From Massospora cicadina (taxonomy: Eukaryota; Entomophthoromycota; Entomophthoromycetes; Entomophthorales; Entomophthoraceae), in contig JAKSZP010018515.1 in NCBI GenBank assembly GCA_022478985.1, forward strand, positions 116,638-180,637: 64,000 nt of DNA, in the 5' to 3' direction. A program made the position numbers and the translations under genes. Below are positions 23,878 to 34,079 of the stretch, one piece after another; within the stretch, counting starts at the first letter, position 1; each line of letters begins with the position of its first letter. The notes beneath the pieces were generated by a model, which had not been told where the DNA came from, ran no database searches, and worked only from the letters and a program-made list of their open reading frames with translations.

Positions 23878-24683
23878 TCTTATAAATTTGGCAATTTATT
23901 TGAGTTACGCCATAAGGGTCACACAGGGTCAACCCCACTGAGCAACAGGTGGATGATGTGAGGATTGTTGGTACTTGAAACAAACCTATAAATAATTTAA
24001 TAAAATACAAAGCAATCCGCTCCATCCACGCTTCCTTATATAAATTAAATTTTATTCAAGGTGGGCCAAACTGGGGATGATACTGCACCGATTAGGAAAG
24101 TGAAGAAAATGGGAAAGGAGGATAAAACCTGGAAAACCTCCATGCGCGGCATATGATAGGCCAGGAACTTCATGGACCGCCTTTGCTATTCGCTATCTCA
24201 GTATGGGGCATTGGTGCTCAAAACCAACACAGTCAAAATCGTTCCCTACCCAAAGTCCATACATTGGGATCAAACTTGGGAGGCAGTGGTAGAGGGTCCA
24301 TACTCTACCACTGGGGTATCCTCCCTTTCCTTAATAAATTAATATTAGCAGAGTCCTTCTTCTCAGCTCTCCACTTCTTATTAACCACCTTCTTCCTTTA
24401 GTCTTCTCATCTCACTTATATATCATCAACTTCATCCAATAATAACTCTTTTGCTTAGACTATTCATTACAGCTGTAACCCATTGGTTTATCATAACCCT
24501 GAGGTCCCAGAAGGGATATAATTCTTATCTTCACTATCACCTTAGTTTGAGGCAATCTCATAAATATTTGCCATGGCTCGACATCACCTTATCACTTTAT
24601 TTGTAGGCAATCTAATAATTACCCTTACTGACCCAATATTGCCTCATCTCAAGGCGCTCAAATATTTGTATACTTTAAATTAT
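23878..24683 (-). repeat. G2 5' LTR, larger part, interrupted by a SINE and cut by LINE B
   Basis: It matches the 3' LTR from TCTTATAAATTTGGC (TG edge mutated to TC) up to TATACTTTAAATTAT, where LINE B begins. A 278-bp SINE lies inside at 24049-24326. Without the SINE and its duplicated target, and adding 29937-30007, the LTR is about 583 bp, against 579 bp for its partner. Confidence 0.75.
24049..24326 (-). mobile_element. tRNA-like SINE inserted in the G2 5' LTR
   Basis: A 278-bp insertion flanked by TTCCTTATATAAATTAA (24032-24048) and TTCCTTAATAAATTAA (24327-24342); the other LTR has the site empty (CTTCTTTATTAATTTAG near 11538). Its 5' end on the minus strand reads like a tRNA gene: an A-box-like TACCCCAGTGG (24308-24318) and a B-box-like AGTTTGATCCC (24266-24276), so RNA polymerase III transcription is inferred. 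The D-arm GTGGTAGAG and the following CCTCTACCAC resemble a tRNA-Gly-type head. The 3' end is TTGAATAAAAT, similar in style to the LINE tails here, whose machinery it may have used. It is not a working tRNA gene. Confidence 0.6.
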
Positions 24684-25199
24684 CTATTTGGGGAAGGTCA
24701 ACTAGGGGACAAACACTTCTGATATAGTGAGGAGGCTAAAGAAATTTGACAATTAAAGACACCTCAGAGGGTTCAAGCCCCTCATGTTGTCTCCGGGATC
24801 ACCAAGTTTAGGACGGTAGGGAAGGGGAGTTATGCTGGATTATTCTTGGATGCAGCATGTGTGAAGGAAAGGATCAACCTTAAGAACCATATGGGGAATC
24901 ATGTGTTAATTGTCCTTCTATTATGGGGGGTCATATGTCCAAACATCCTTGCTTGGAAATGTTCCATATATGGCTGTGGAAGCGATGAATGGCTTCTTGG
25001 ATTGTTGGCGCTGCTCCTGTGAACGATTCCAGTACCATTGTATGTATCGTCCATAGTGCTATTGCTACTATTAACGCCCTGAGAGATGGGTTAATAGGAG
25101 AGTCCATGTTTATAGCGAACATGTTACTTGCTAGGCTGAATGGATGTCCGTTTTCTTGGCGGAATAGGCGCATGGCCTCTTTCCATACAGCCACTGATG

Positions 25200-28100
25200 T
25201 TGGGCATTGTTATAAACGGTGTGCTAGGCTTCCATAATGACCACATATTGTACATGAGGTGTGAGTGGCATTTGACCGTTCAGCTGTTTGGTATACTCTC
25301 CTCATGCACCTCCATACATGCGCTCTTATCCTGGGTTGGAGTAGAGGGTAATGTGTGTATCTCCAGGCTATTCTTTGAGTCTCCAGGTTGTAGGGTATGT
25401 TTATATGGTCCAGGTAATCTATTCTGGCTATGGTACTTGAGCTTTTGCTTATTATATTATCTGTGACTATTTGATCATTGATCTCCTGTCTGTGAGTTAG
25501 CCTTGGGCATCCTTGGTGATTGGTTTGGCCATTTATGTGGATCCACCATGTCGCTCTTATCATGGCTAGAAGTATTTGTTTGAAGTGTGCAGGAGTGCCG
25601 TGTGGTCCTGCAGCTGTGGGATGGGATGCCAGATATTTGATTAATGTGTTTGAGTGATCTGGGTTTCATAATTGGAGTGCGCGTGTGAAGTTATATCTTG
25701 CTGTTCTGAACACTGTGTATCTGGAAGATCTGGGATAGTCACCTGAGTTATCCAGGATCCCAGTATATGTATTACTTGCTTTACGTAATTAGTAAGACCC
25801 ATACATCCATTCCTTCTAGATACAAATAGGGTTTTGAGGAGTACAGGGGGGTTGTGGTTGGACCATAGACATCCTTGTAATAGGGCGTGGATTGTGTTGA
25901 AAAAGGATGGTGAGAAAGCGATTACATGGGCCGTGAACCATATGATTGATAGAATCATTGAGTTGGCTACTGTGACCCTTCCTGTTAGACCTGTTTGGTG
26001 TCCATGTAAGAAGGCAATGCGTTTTGTTATTTTCTCTAATAATTGATTCTCTATCATGGAGTTGGCGTAACCTCCTGCTTCCAACCATACTACCAAGTGA
26101 CGAACAGGGCCGGATGTTGGCTTGGTGATGAATGGAAGTTTCAGTGAGGTCATTGCTAATTTTCGCCTCCTATGTTTAGTCAGGAGTCTTGATGCTGTAT
26201 TAGCTTGTTGGCCCTGGGTAGATGGCATCCACTGGGTCTGATATTTCCCCAGGAGTATAATTTCCGTCTTCTCAGTGTTAAGTGATGCGTTACTTATGTC
26301 TGAATAGTCTTGTATTATCTTCTCAATTCTGCAAGCGTCCTGATTGTTGGATATTACCACCACACAGTCATCAGCGAAGGCCATCATTTTGACTGGTGGT
26401 TGGCCCTTGATGTTGATTCCCTTGAACAGTGTGTTTGTATTTTGGATTAGGGGGTCTAAACTAAAGTTTTAGAGTAGAGGGATTGAGGGGTCTCCTTGTT
26501 TTAGTCCTCTCTGTGAGATAAATGGGTAGGTTTAGAAGCCTGCTCCCCGCACAGCCATGGTCGCAGACTTTGTAAACAACATTACCTAGTTTATAAATCT
26601 ATTTGGAAGCTCGAATTTTTGAAGGCAGGACCTAAGATAGGTCCAGTTCACCCTGTCATATGCCTTTTGTTGGTCTAAAAAGACCAGTGCTCCAGAGGTT
26701 TTGGACTGGAAGACTTTTGCAACTGTGTGGATGTTATCCCATATGGACCTTCTTGGAACAATATCAAACTGTGATGGGTTATCGCATCAGTTGCAATTTC
26801 TCCTAGTCGTTTAGCCATAATTTTTGTAAAACTTTTGTATCTGTGTTGGTTAGGGAAATTGGGCGCCAGTTGGATAGGTCTAATCTGTCTCCTTTTTTGA
26901 ATAAAGTGACCGTGTAGGCTTCTTTGCCTCCAGGTAGGGGGCATGTTTCCACAATACACTTATTCATTGAAGCTAAAAGAATGTTAGAGATGTTAGTAAG
27001 ATATTCTATTTAAAAATCATAGGGAATCCTATCAGGACCAGGGCATTTCCCTCTTGGTGCACCACATACTACTTCCCATAATTCATTGCGTGATATTAGG
27101 TTGATTAAATTGTTATTTTGGACTGTGGTGTTGATATGTGCGCTTCTAAGGATTTTTTTGATTTTTTCTGGTTCAATTGGCTCAGATCTATACAATTTCA
27201 TATAAAACCCGTGCACATCAGTTGTGACTTCTTCAGGTGTTTCTACTATGGATTTGTCTGGTCAACAGACCTGTGTACAAGCTATCATAATTTTCTGGGT
27301 GCGGAATTGGCGGAAAAAGTAGCTTGAGCAATTTTTCTACGTCTCTTATGTTTTTACCTTTATATTGGACTCCAACTTGGTGTTGGTGTTCGCGGATCAG
27401 GGTGTTTAGCTGAGCAGAAATCTCCATCCATTTGTGATCCCATCCTTGGCTGTATCCCATTCTTGGTATGTTGTTTTCTAGATGGTCAATTTCAGCTAAT
27501 GTGTGTTTGATAATGGCTGAAACTGCCCTGTGTCTTTTAGACGATGTATGTTTAATTTGTTGGGTTGTTGATTTTTTTTAATTTTCCCACTTGGTTAGTG
27601 GGTCCAAGAAAAAAGATGTTTAAAAATCCTGGGTTGAGGATATTTCCTCCATCCAGGATTGAAATTCTGAGTCAGCTAAACCCTCTGGGCGTATTCTGCA
27701 CATCTGGGTGCTTGGGTACTTGGTTCCGCCAGTTTGTAAGTCACAAAACAAGCTGATAGTCAGAGAATTCGATTTTTTTAGTTTTAAATTTTTTGAATTT
27801 GGTGACAGAAAATTATTAGTGCGAGTATTAGGTCTATCCTCAACATAGAGACAAGTGTACCATTCTGTACATGTGGGCGTGTCATGTTTTGTAGCAGGAG
27901 TTGCCTTTTTGGCAGTGGATCATATAGTCCCAAAGTGCCTTTAGTACTCAGAGTTCCACTTGCCCTTGTGGTATCTTCATTGTGTATGGCCATTGGTCCA
28001 TCTCTGGGTTAATCTAGCAGTTCATGTCTCCCATTATGAAAGTATTTTCTGGTAGATTTAGTTTTGTTAGGGCTGTGAGAAATTTCTCTTTGGTCATGTG

Positions 28101-28385
28101 CACTGTTTGGGGCTTACACACTGGCTAATGTGTGCACTTCAGTGTGCCATGAGAAGGTTACGGCGAGTACATGGCCGACCAAAAACGAATTTTTATCAAT
28201 AAATTTAAAGTTTTGGTTCGCATGTACTATCACCTCACAGTGGAGTGACCAAAATAATATTGTTGGGAGTAGCATTTTTACCATGTCTCCTCCTCTCCCT
28301 GTGGACAGTGGGTTTCATAGGAGACTCAACTTCTTGACCTGGGACATTAAGGACTTGAGTCCCGCTATGTTCAGCATCCCATCTC
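25200..28385 (-). pseudogene. LINE B ORF2: endonuclease, RT, C-terminal CCHC
   Basis: Endonuclease at about 27780-28385: LNIAGLKSLMSQVKKLSLL, after which a short deletion relative to LINE E removes the lead-in to the catalytic Glu block (HETHCPQG in E). RT: GKCPGPDRIPYDF near 27010-27060, PIQLAPNF.NQHRYKSFTKI near 26820-26880, and an intact catalytic FADD at 26367-26378 inside a long open stretch (25641-26387). After the RT: VRHLVVWLEAGGYANSM and TGRVTVANSMILSIIW. The C-terminal zinc motif CTICGHYGSLAHRL lies near 25213-25254. Broken by several stops and frameshifts, but it has the best-preserved palm of the five copies. Confidence 0.8.
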
Positions 28386-28406
28386 TACTGAGACGACCGA
28401 TGCGCC

Positions 28407-29827
28407 TCAGGAGTGGTTAGCAGGACCCCCCAGCCCTACTCCCTCGCTCACATTGCTCTCCACTGCACCTCTGCTGCGGAGAGAATAACCATGAGTAGGA
28501 GTTGGGGTGTATTCTGCCCCTTTCATCACCGCAGTTTTCGCTCCTCTCTTGGCTTTGCTTGGTTTCAATATGTTATTGTGGTGCACTTGTGGGTTTTTAT
28601 TGGCCACATTATTTTCTTGTGCATTCCATTGTTGAACTTCCTTCCCAATTGGGTTAAATTCCGCAACCTTAGGGGGTGCACTGAACCCCAATTTTGACGC
28701 ATTCATTTCCAGATCTGGTTCTTCCAAATTCAATCTGGTCATATTGGGTGTATGGTTTTCTGCGTAATCTGATTGGTTCATGGATTCAAATTCCTCCATG
28801 TCTTCCTTGATCTGCTCCGGCGATATGGTTGATTCCGCCAAGGCCTTTGCCTTAGCCGCGGCCAGCTTGCAAGCTTTTTTGGCCATTTTTCGTTCTTTTG
28901 GGGAAATATGGTCAATTATTTTATATTGCCTGTGTTCTCCCCAGTTGAAGTCTTATGTAGTATCTGTGATTTTGGCATACTCTGAGTCATCTTTGCCCAA
29001 TTCCTCCTCACAGAATTCCATTTCTCTCAGGCCTTCCTTTATGGGGCAAGCATGAATCTTGTGCCTAAAGTCCTGGCAGTGGTTGCATATGGGGGTGCAC
29101 TTTCCACTGTTGCGTGAAAAAGCTGGGATTTTTTCCCATCAAAGGTGAAGGATGCAATGTGGGGGATTTTTGTAATATCTTCTACTACATCCTGGTTCAG
29201 TGAAATAATAGATATTGCCTTCCCTGTGCTAAGGGTCAGCATCAGTTGGAATCTTTGCATTTCAAATTGTTTGATTACTCCACAGGCTTCCAAGCCTTCT
29301 TGGAGATGTCTTTTGACTACTGTGCACACCAGTGTGGTTGGAAGATAATCCAAAATTATGAAAATGTCTTTGGATTCAGTTCAATGGGTGCGTTTGGTCA
29401 GGACCAATTCCTGTCCGTTGGGAAGGTTGAGTACCACTCTGACCTTTGCTGCTTTGTTCGCTTCTTCCACAGTTTTAAACCCAAGATCTACCCAACCTCT
29501 GCGGATAGTATGGATTGTTAAGTACACCGCGTGCAGGAAAAATTCATGTTGGGCTTCGCCAAACTTTTCCCACACCGTTGGTGTTTCTACACCCAGGAAA
29601 ACTCATATCCCATGTTCCACCGATGACATTGGTTGCAATTGGGATACTTCCATATAGCTGCAGTATTTTACCAAAAAATTGATGAAACCTGCGGGGGGCA
29701 CCACCTCAGGTTTTTTACTTTTGCTGAGATTTTCATTTGTACCTGTGCACTTGGTAATTTTGGGTGGTGCAGGTCCGGGTCCGCTGCCCTTTACTACGTT
29801 TGCCCAGCTCTTTACTTTATTATTCAT
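28407..29827 (-). pseudogene. LINE B ORF1 with CCHC knuckle
   Basis: The start is taken at the ATG complement at 29825-29827 (MNNKVKSWANVVKGSGPGP). RRM/DUF4283-like region VWEKFGEAQHEFFLHAVY and RRGWVDLGFKTVEEANKAA at 29381-29575. Then MLTLSTGKAISIISLNQDV and, after a frameshift near 29100, the knuckle CNHCQDFRHKIHAC at 29046-29087 with all ligands. The C-terminal open stretch 28407-28886 (KKACKLAAAKAKALAES) is basic then acidic and ends just before ORF2. Same architecture as LINE A, C and D, with a divergent N-terminus. Confidence 0.7.
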
Positions 29828-29936
29828 ACTTATATCACTTGGTTTTATTATCAAATTGTGCTGTATGAATCGAATCATATTACTAAAAGTGATAGCAATT
29901 GGAAAGAAAAGTTTATATATATATACTGTAAATTAT

Positions 29937-30007
29937 GGTCAGCGGATTCTAGCCACTCCGCCGTGGCTATTTAGGGCTTTATGTCCAGTCATATCAGGAT
30001 CTTGGCA
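29937..30007 (-). repeat. G2 5' LTR, terminal 71 bp beyond LINE B
   Basis: It resumes exactly where the LTR was cut: GGTCAGCGGATTCTAGCC... through CCAGTCATATCAGGATCTTG to GGCA, matching 11894-11964. On the element strand it starts TGCCAAGATCCTGATATG. Confidence 0.8.
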
Positions 30008-30012
30008 CATGG

Positions 30013-31120
30013 GATACTACATATCCGTATTTCAGTACTGATTAGCAAGTAAGATCATATCTTTACTAAAGAACTTGCAATTGGAAGGCTTCACAAATAT
30101 CCCTCTGTTGTGAAAAGCAAACACAAACTACTTCTAAATCCTTGGGTGCCAATGATAAGGAACTTTTTGTGATGTCTTCAATATATGCAATAGTGAAAGA
30201 AAACTAGTCAACCCAAATATTGTCTATAAGGTGCTCAAATGTCGCTAGGCGTTTTTCAATTCTAAGAAACATCATTGAACTGGATAATGGCACTTTATTT
30301 TGATAGCCATGAGACTATCTTTCCCTTCTTTCACCATTACATTGTTAAGATATATCAAGTAAAACTTGATAATAACTTAATTTTATATACTTTAGGCAAT
30401 AGAGCTATCCAGTGGCAGGGGTAGAGGTCTAGAACCGTCAACTTGTTCTAGGTGTCCATAATATACAATGGGCTAAAAATGTCCATATATCTTTTGGCAA
30501 AAACCATAGGTGAGGCTACTGGGATGACTTCTTAAGGATAACCTTTATCTAACATTGCTAGCAATATGTATAAGCTTTATCCTTTTTATTTCAATTAAGG
30601 GTAAAAAATACAACTATCTTAACTATATCTTTCGTCAGGAAGATTTATAAATCTTAAGTAAAGCGGGATGGGAGCCTGATAGCCACCTCCAAAATGGTTA
30701 TCATGAGGGGTTATAATTCTGGGAAGTCTTGTAGGAGGTCTGAAGTGGGAGGTACTGAAGATGTTATGGTTCCATGAGATGCTTTCAGGAGGAGTAGTGA
30801 TAAGAGAAAAGTGCCGCTGAGTCCCAGCTTCTCAAAGGACAAAGAATTTAAGTCTAAGTTAATATTCACATGCTGGCGCAGCCACCAACTCACACTAAAA
30901 ATTACTGAATATTTATGATCTCATATTGCTGAGAAGTTATTAAAAAGCTGAGTCTGTAAACTTTAAACTGGACAGTATTTGCACAGTGTGACACTTTATA
31001 GGAGCAGAAGATGCAAATAATATTGGATTAATAGTCTAACTCGATATCTAGGGATTGGGTCACTTTAAGGTCCATTGGACTACCAATAGCATTAGTCTCT
31101 AAAAAAGTTAATCTTCTGAA
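30013..31120 (-). pseudogene. Ty3/Gypsy G4 protease and RT (right piece)
   Basis: On the minus strand: a protease remnant (MDLKVTQSLDIELDY near 31060; WWLRQHVNINLDLNSLSFEK at 30820-30900, matching the 'GMPWLRKHNPQIDW' end), the linker PPTSDLLQDFPEL near 30720, the RT start (VIPVASPMVFAKRYMDIF near 30500) and the RT end (RGIFVKPSNCKFFSKDMILL near 30050-30110). The catalytic palm between these is badly decayed and I cannot read a YLDD. The thumb and RNase H continue at 11380 on the far side of G2, so G4 was split here. Confidence 0.6.
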
Positions 31121-33953
31121 ACTTTATGAGATACATATTAAAAGTTAAATAGAAGATATTTATTAAATTTATATATATATAAATGATAAAGAGAAGCCAG
31201 AGTTGTGCTAACCAAGCTTTATGTTGTCAGAAGGTTCCTTAAGAGGTGGGATAAATAATATGCCCTGTTGAAGTGCCTTAACCATTTTCACTGTTCTGAT
31301 AATAATGTAGGATTGTTAGAATACAAGAGGTCCAAATCCTTATGCTGTAGGGTGAGAGAGATAATTTATTCTATGAAACAAACACTGAGAGGAGGAGAAC
31401 GAGAACAAGTGACATCTTATGGGGCCAACGTCATAAAACCAAGCAGAAGTATTATATTACTCTTATTAATCCTATATTTAGAGTGTGGACCTTTGCTGAG
31501 GTGGAGCTTGGGAGGGGGAGCGGTGGTCAGAGGAGATATAGGTGCTTTAACAGAACCTTTGGGGTCCTGAAATGGGGTGAAACCAATAGTAGTTCAGCTG
31601 TGATACAACTCTCAATGGTGTAGGTAAAGGGTCTAAAGTTGAGTGGCTTGTTAAAAGCGGATTAATTGCGGCTCCAGAAGCGGAGATAGCAATGCCCTGG
31701 GAAATCCCAATAGGAGTTATAAGTCTAAAAACGCCTCATAAGTTACACTAATTCTGATGTAACAGATTCGAGGTGAAGAGTAACAAAGGTATGCAAGTCT
31801 GACTCTGGGACATATACATCTGAATACTAAAGGGTGAGCGAGAGTGGGGTACCCTACCTTGTTGGCTAAGAGAAGAAGACCACGTACATGATGGTAAGCA
31901 TCACCATCAGGAGCGTCCAGAAGGTCCACGCTGCATTGTACATTAGATGAGATAAAAATTTCAAATCCACCTGGTGCAAAATAAAACTTAAAAGTTTGGC
32001 CATTCATTAAGCACCTGACAGGTCACCTCAGTTGAGGCTACTGGGGAAAGATTCACACAATTTATGGTTAGTTTTCAGAGTTTCTGGTAAGGTCGTTTGT
32101 GGTTGCTTCTAACGTTGTCAGTGTATAATAACTGATCTTGAGTAGAAGAACATAAATCATAGAGAGAATGTCAAGTTAACTAGAGTTATGTAAGTTTTAA
32201 AAAAAATAAGGAAATTTCATCTCCGGTTTCAGCTAGAAGGTCGGATAGTGCTGAGGATAATAGTAAATTTATTACCTCAGAAATGCAGCTAAGTGTGAAT
32301 TAGCTGGGCTTCCATTCAGGTTTAGCACCTAGAGGATAGCTCAAAAAGCCTTTGGCATAGCCGCCCAAATAATGTCTAAGTAGGGGATACTAATGTTACT
32401 ATGAAGTAGATGATGGTTCAAATATGTATCAAAGGCTTCTACAACAAGCCAAATGGCTGTAATGGATATAAACGTGTGTCTGGATGGAGATTCTCAAGGG
32501 CGGTAAAGGTGGAGAGAGAGACAATTTTACAGGGTTAAGTGGTTGTATCCTTTTGATATAATTAATAGTGAGCATAATATTATAAACAGTTTGGACATTA
32601 TAAAAACAAACAAAGCTTTATTTTTGTCATTGTCCAAATGTTTAAATGCATATAATGAGTGGATCATCCACAATAGTATCTGGAAAGTATGGTCAACAAG
32701 AATTATTTCTACCTTAACTGTTTCTCTTGTAAGAGAACATAATCCAAAGGAGGCAGTATCCAAGGAGAACAACGTATAACCAGCTTTGGTAATATGTGTT
32801 TCTTGCAGTATAATAAAGTACAAAAAATGAACTGATAACAAGCCCTATGGGCCGCCGCCTTACAATGAAAAGGGAGGGATATGGAAAAGTAGTTATTGTG
32901 GACCTGATCATGTCAAGCAGTTACTCAATAACTAAATCTTCCTAAACTATTTAGAGATCTTCATGGTCTTGGCTAGACTACATAACCTAAACCATTAGGT
33001 TCATTCTATTGAAAAAAATGAAGTCAGGCGAATTCAGAAAGAAGGAATGATTTAAGGAGCCTTAGGATCCATTATAATTTAATGATGTTGTGAATCAAAA
33101 CCTTTCATTGAGGCCTGAGTTGTATTTAAATAAAAAAGGTGAACATTCCTTGATCTTTCCATTGCATGTAAGCTGCTTTATAAACTTTAAAAAAATGTTT
33201 GGGCAATCTAAGTGGGTAGAGATGAAAAACAAAAGATATTTTTAGCTAGTCCTGACCTACTAAATATACGTTGACCTTGTTTGGCATGTTTGTGGTAATA
33301 GGGTTGTTGATTTCTAAATGTAATGGTACCAGAAGGTGTTCCCTTAACTGGGTTACCTCTTTGAAAATTTTATGAATTTTGACTAAAAGGGCATGAGTGG
33401 AGAGGATGGGTAGATGGGCAAAATCACTAAGGAGTAAGGCTATGACCCAGTGCTCATCAGCAATATGAGTAGGGAAACGCTTTTATATAGAGGAGAAATT
33501 GTGGTTTAGGATACTTTTTGTTCTGAAAGGATGTATGCTTAATTCATGTGACAGGTTGCCCCTCTGGACTTGCAGATATAACAATTGTACAGCGCTTACC
33601 CCGTTGGAGCTAAGAATAGATTTGTAATCATTATCCAAGTCTTTTTATATATGTAAATAATAAAGAAAATATGCTACCTAATATTATAGGTGAGTTTTTT
33701 TCTAGGGAAGTAATTTGTCCTTATTTTGTCAACTTGCGATTTTAGCACAATATAATAGAATCACTGAGGCATGTATAATTCAAATTTAATTTTCCCCAAA
33801 ATATTTTGAAAAATAGGGTTGGTGGCACACCACATATTAAGAAAGTATTAATAATTTTAGAGAAACTTGAAATTATATAAATGAATATATAAATTTAAAA
33901 CTAAAGTCAAAGCTTCATCTATGCCATAGAAAAGCTTAACAGATGTACTTTAT
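31121..33953 (-). other. Decayed minus-strand region with a probable endonuclease fragment
   Basis: Best signal: 32500-32841 (minus) reads FIILQETHITKAGYTLFSLD and, after a frameshift, IHSLYAPNHLDNDKNKALF, like the catalytic Glu block and the 'NLYAPN' block of an AP-endonuclease of a LINE unrelated in sequence to family 1. A stretch with one stop at 33240-33626 (LNHNFSSI*KRFPTHIADEH; HEL.IHPFRTKS) could be its ORF1 end but is unidentified. 31717-32007 (minus) is open but unrecognised. The gag and LTR of G4 should also be in this area and could not be found. Short (TA)n at about 31166-31182. Confidence 0.35.
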
Positions 33954-34079
33954 AAGAAGTAATAACATATTAAGATTTTTTTCAATTTATTGCGGGGAAG
34001 GCTGATCAGGGGACAAATAATTCCAATAAGACACCATAGAAAAACGAAACACATGTAATAGGAGGGCACCCCAGAGAAG

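Larger units (their letters stand above)
24684..29921 (-). mobile_element. LINE B, full-length non-LTR element inserted in the G2 5' LTR
   Basis: About 5.24 kb. Flanked by a 15-bp duplication: TATACTTTAAATTAT at 24669-24683 and TATACTGTAAATTAT at 29922-29936, one mismatch. The intact LTR has one copy of this site (TATACTGTAAATATGG near 11890). Edges are exact to within a few bases because the 3' tail (CCTTCCCCAAATAG) runs into the A/T-rich target. It belongs to the AT-richer subfamily with LINE E. Confidence 0.85.
11386..30007 (-). mobile_element. Ty3/Gypsy G2, complete but split by G3, a SINE and LINE B
   Basis: G2 lies on the minus strand, with its 5' LTR on the right (23878-24683 plus 29937-30007) and its 3' LTR on the left (11386-11964). 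The flanking pentamers are CATGA at 11381-11385 and CATGG at 30008-30012, consistent with a 5-bp target duplication with one transition. Order from the 5' end: LTR, PBS, gag, protease, [G3], RT, RNase H, integrase, polypurine tract, LTR. Removing the inserts gives an element of about 6.7 kb. It landed in G4 just after the RT, since G4 coding resumes on both sides. All coding parts are broken. Confidence 0.75.

Noticed and set aside
24262..24323. A functional tRNA gene
   Set aside because: It has tRNA-like boxes, but the D-arm is complementary to the following region, the acceptor stem does not close, and the segment lies inside an insertion with target duplications, so it is a SINE head.
25816..26088. 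Overlapping minus-strand frame in LINE B (90 codons) as a separate gene
   Set aside because: It is another frame of the RT C-terminal region, and the main frame 25641-26387 carries the FADD motif.
11386..30007. Any CRISPR-like array or regularly spaced repeats
   Set aside because: The repeats seen are LTR pairs and target duplications; none has short regular spacing.
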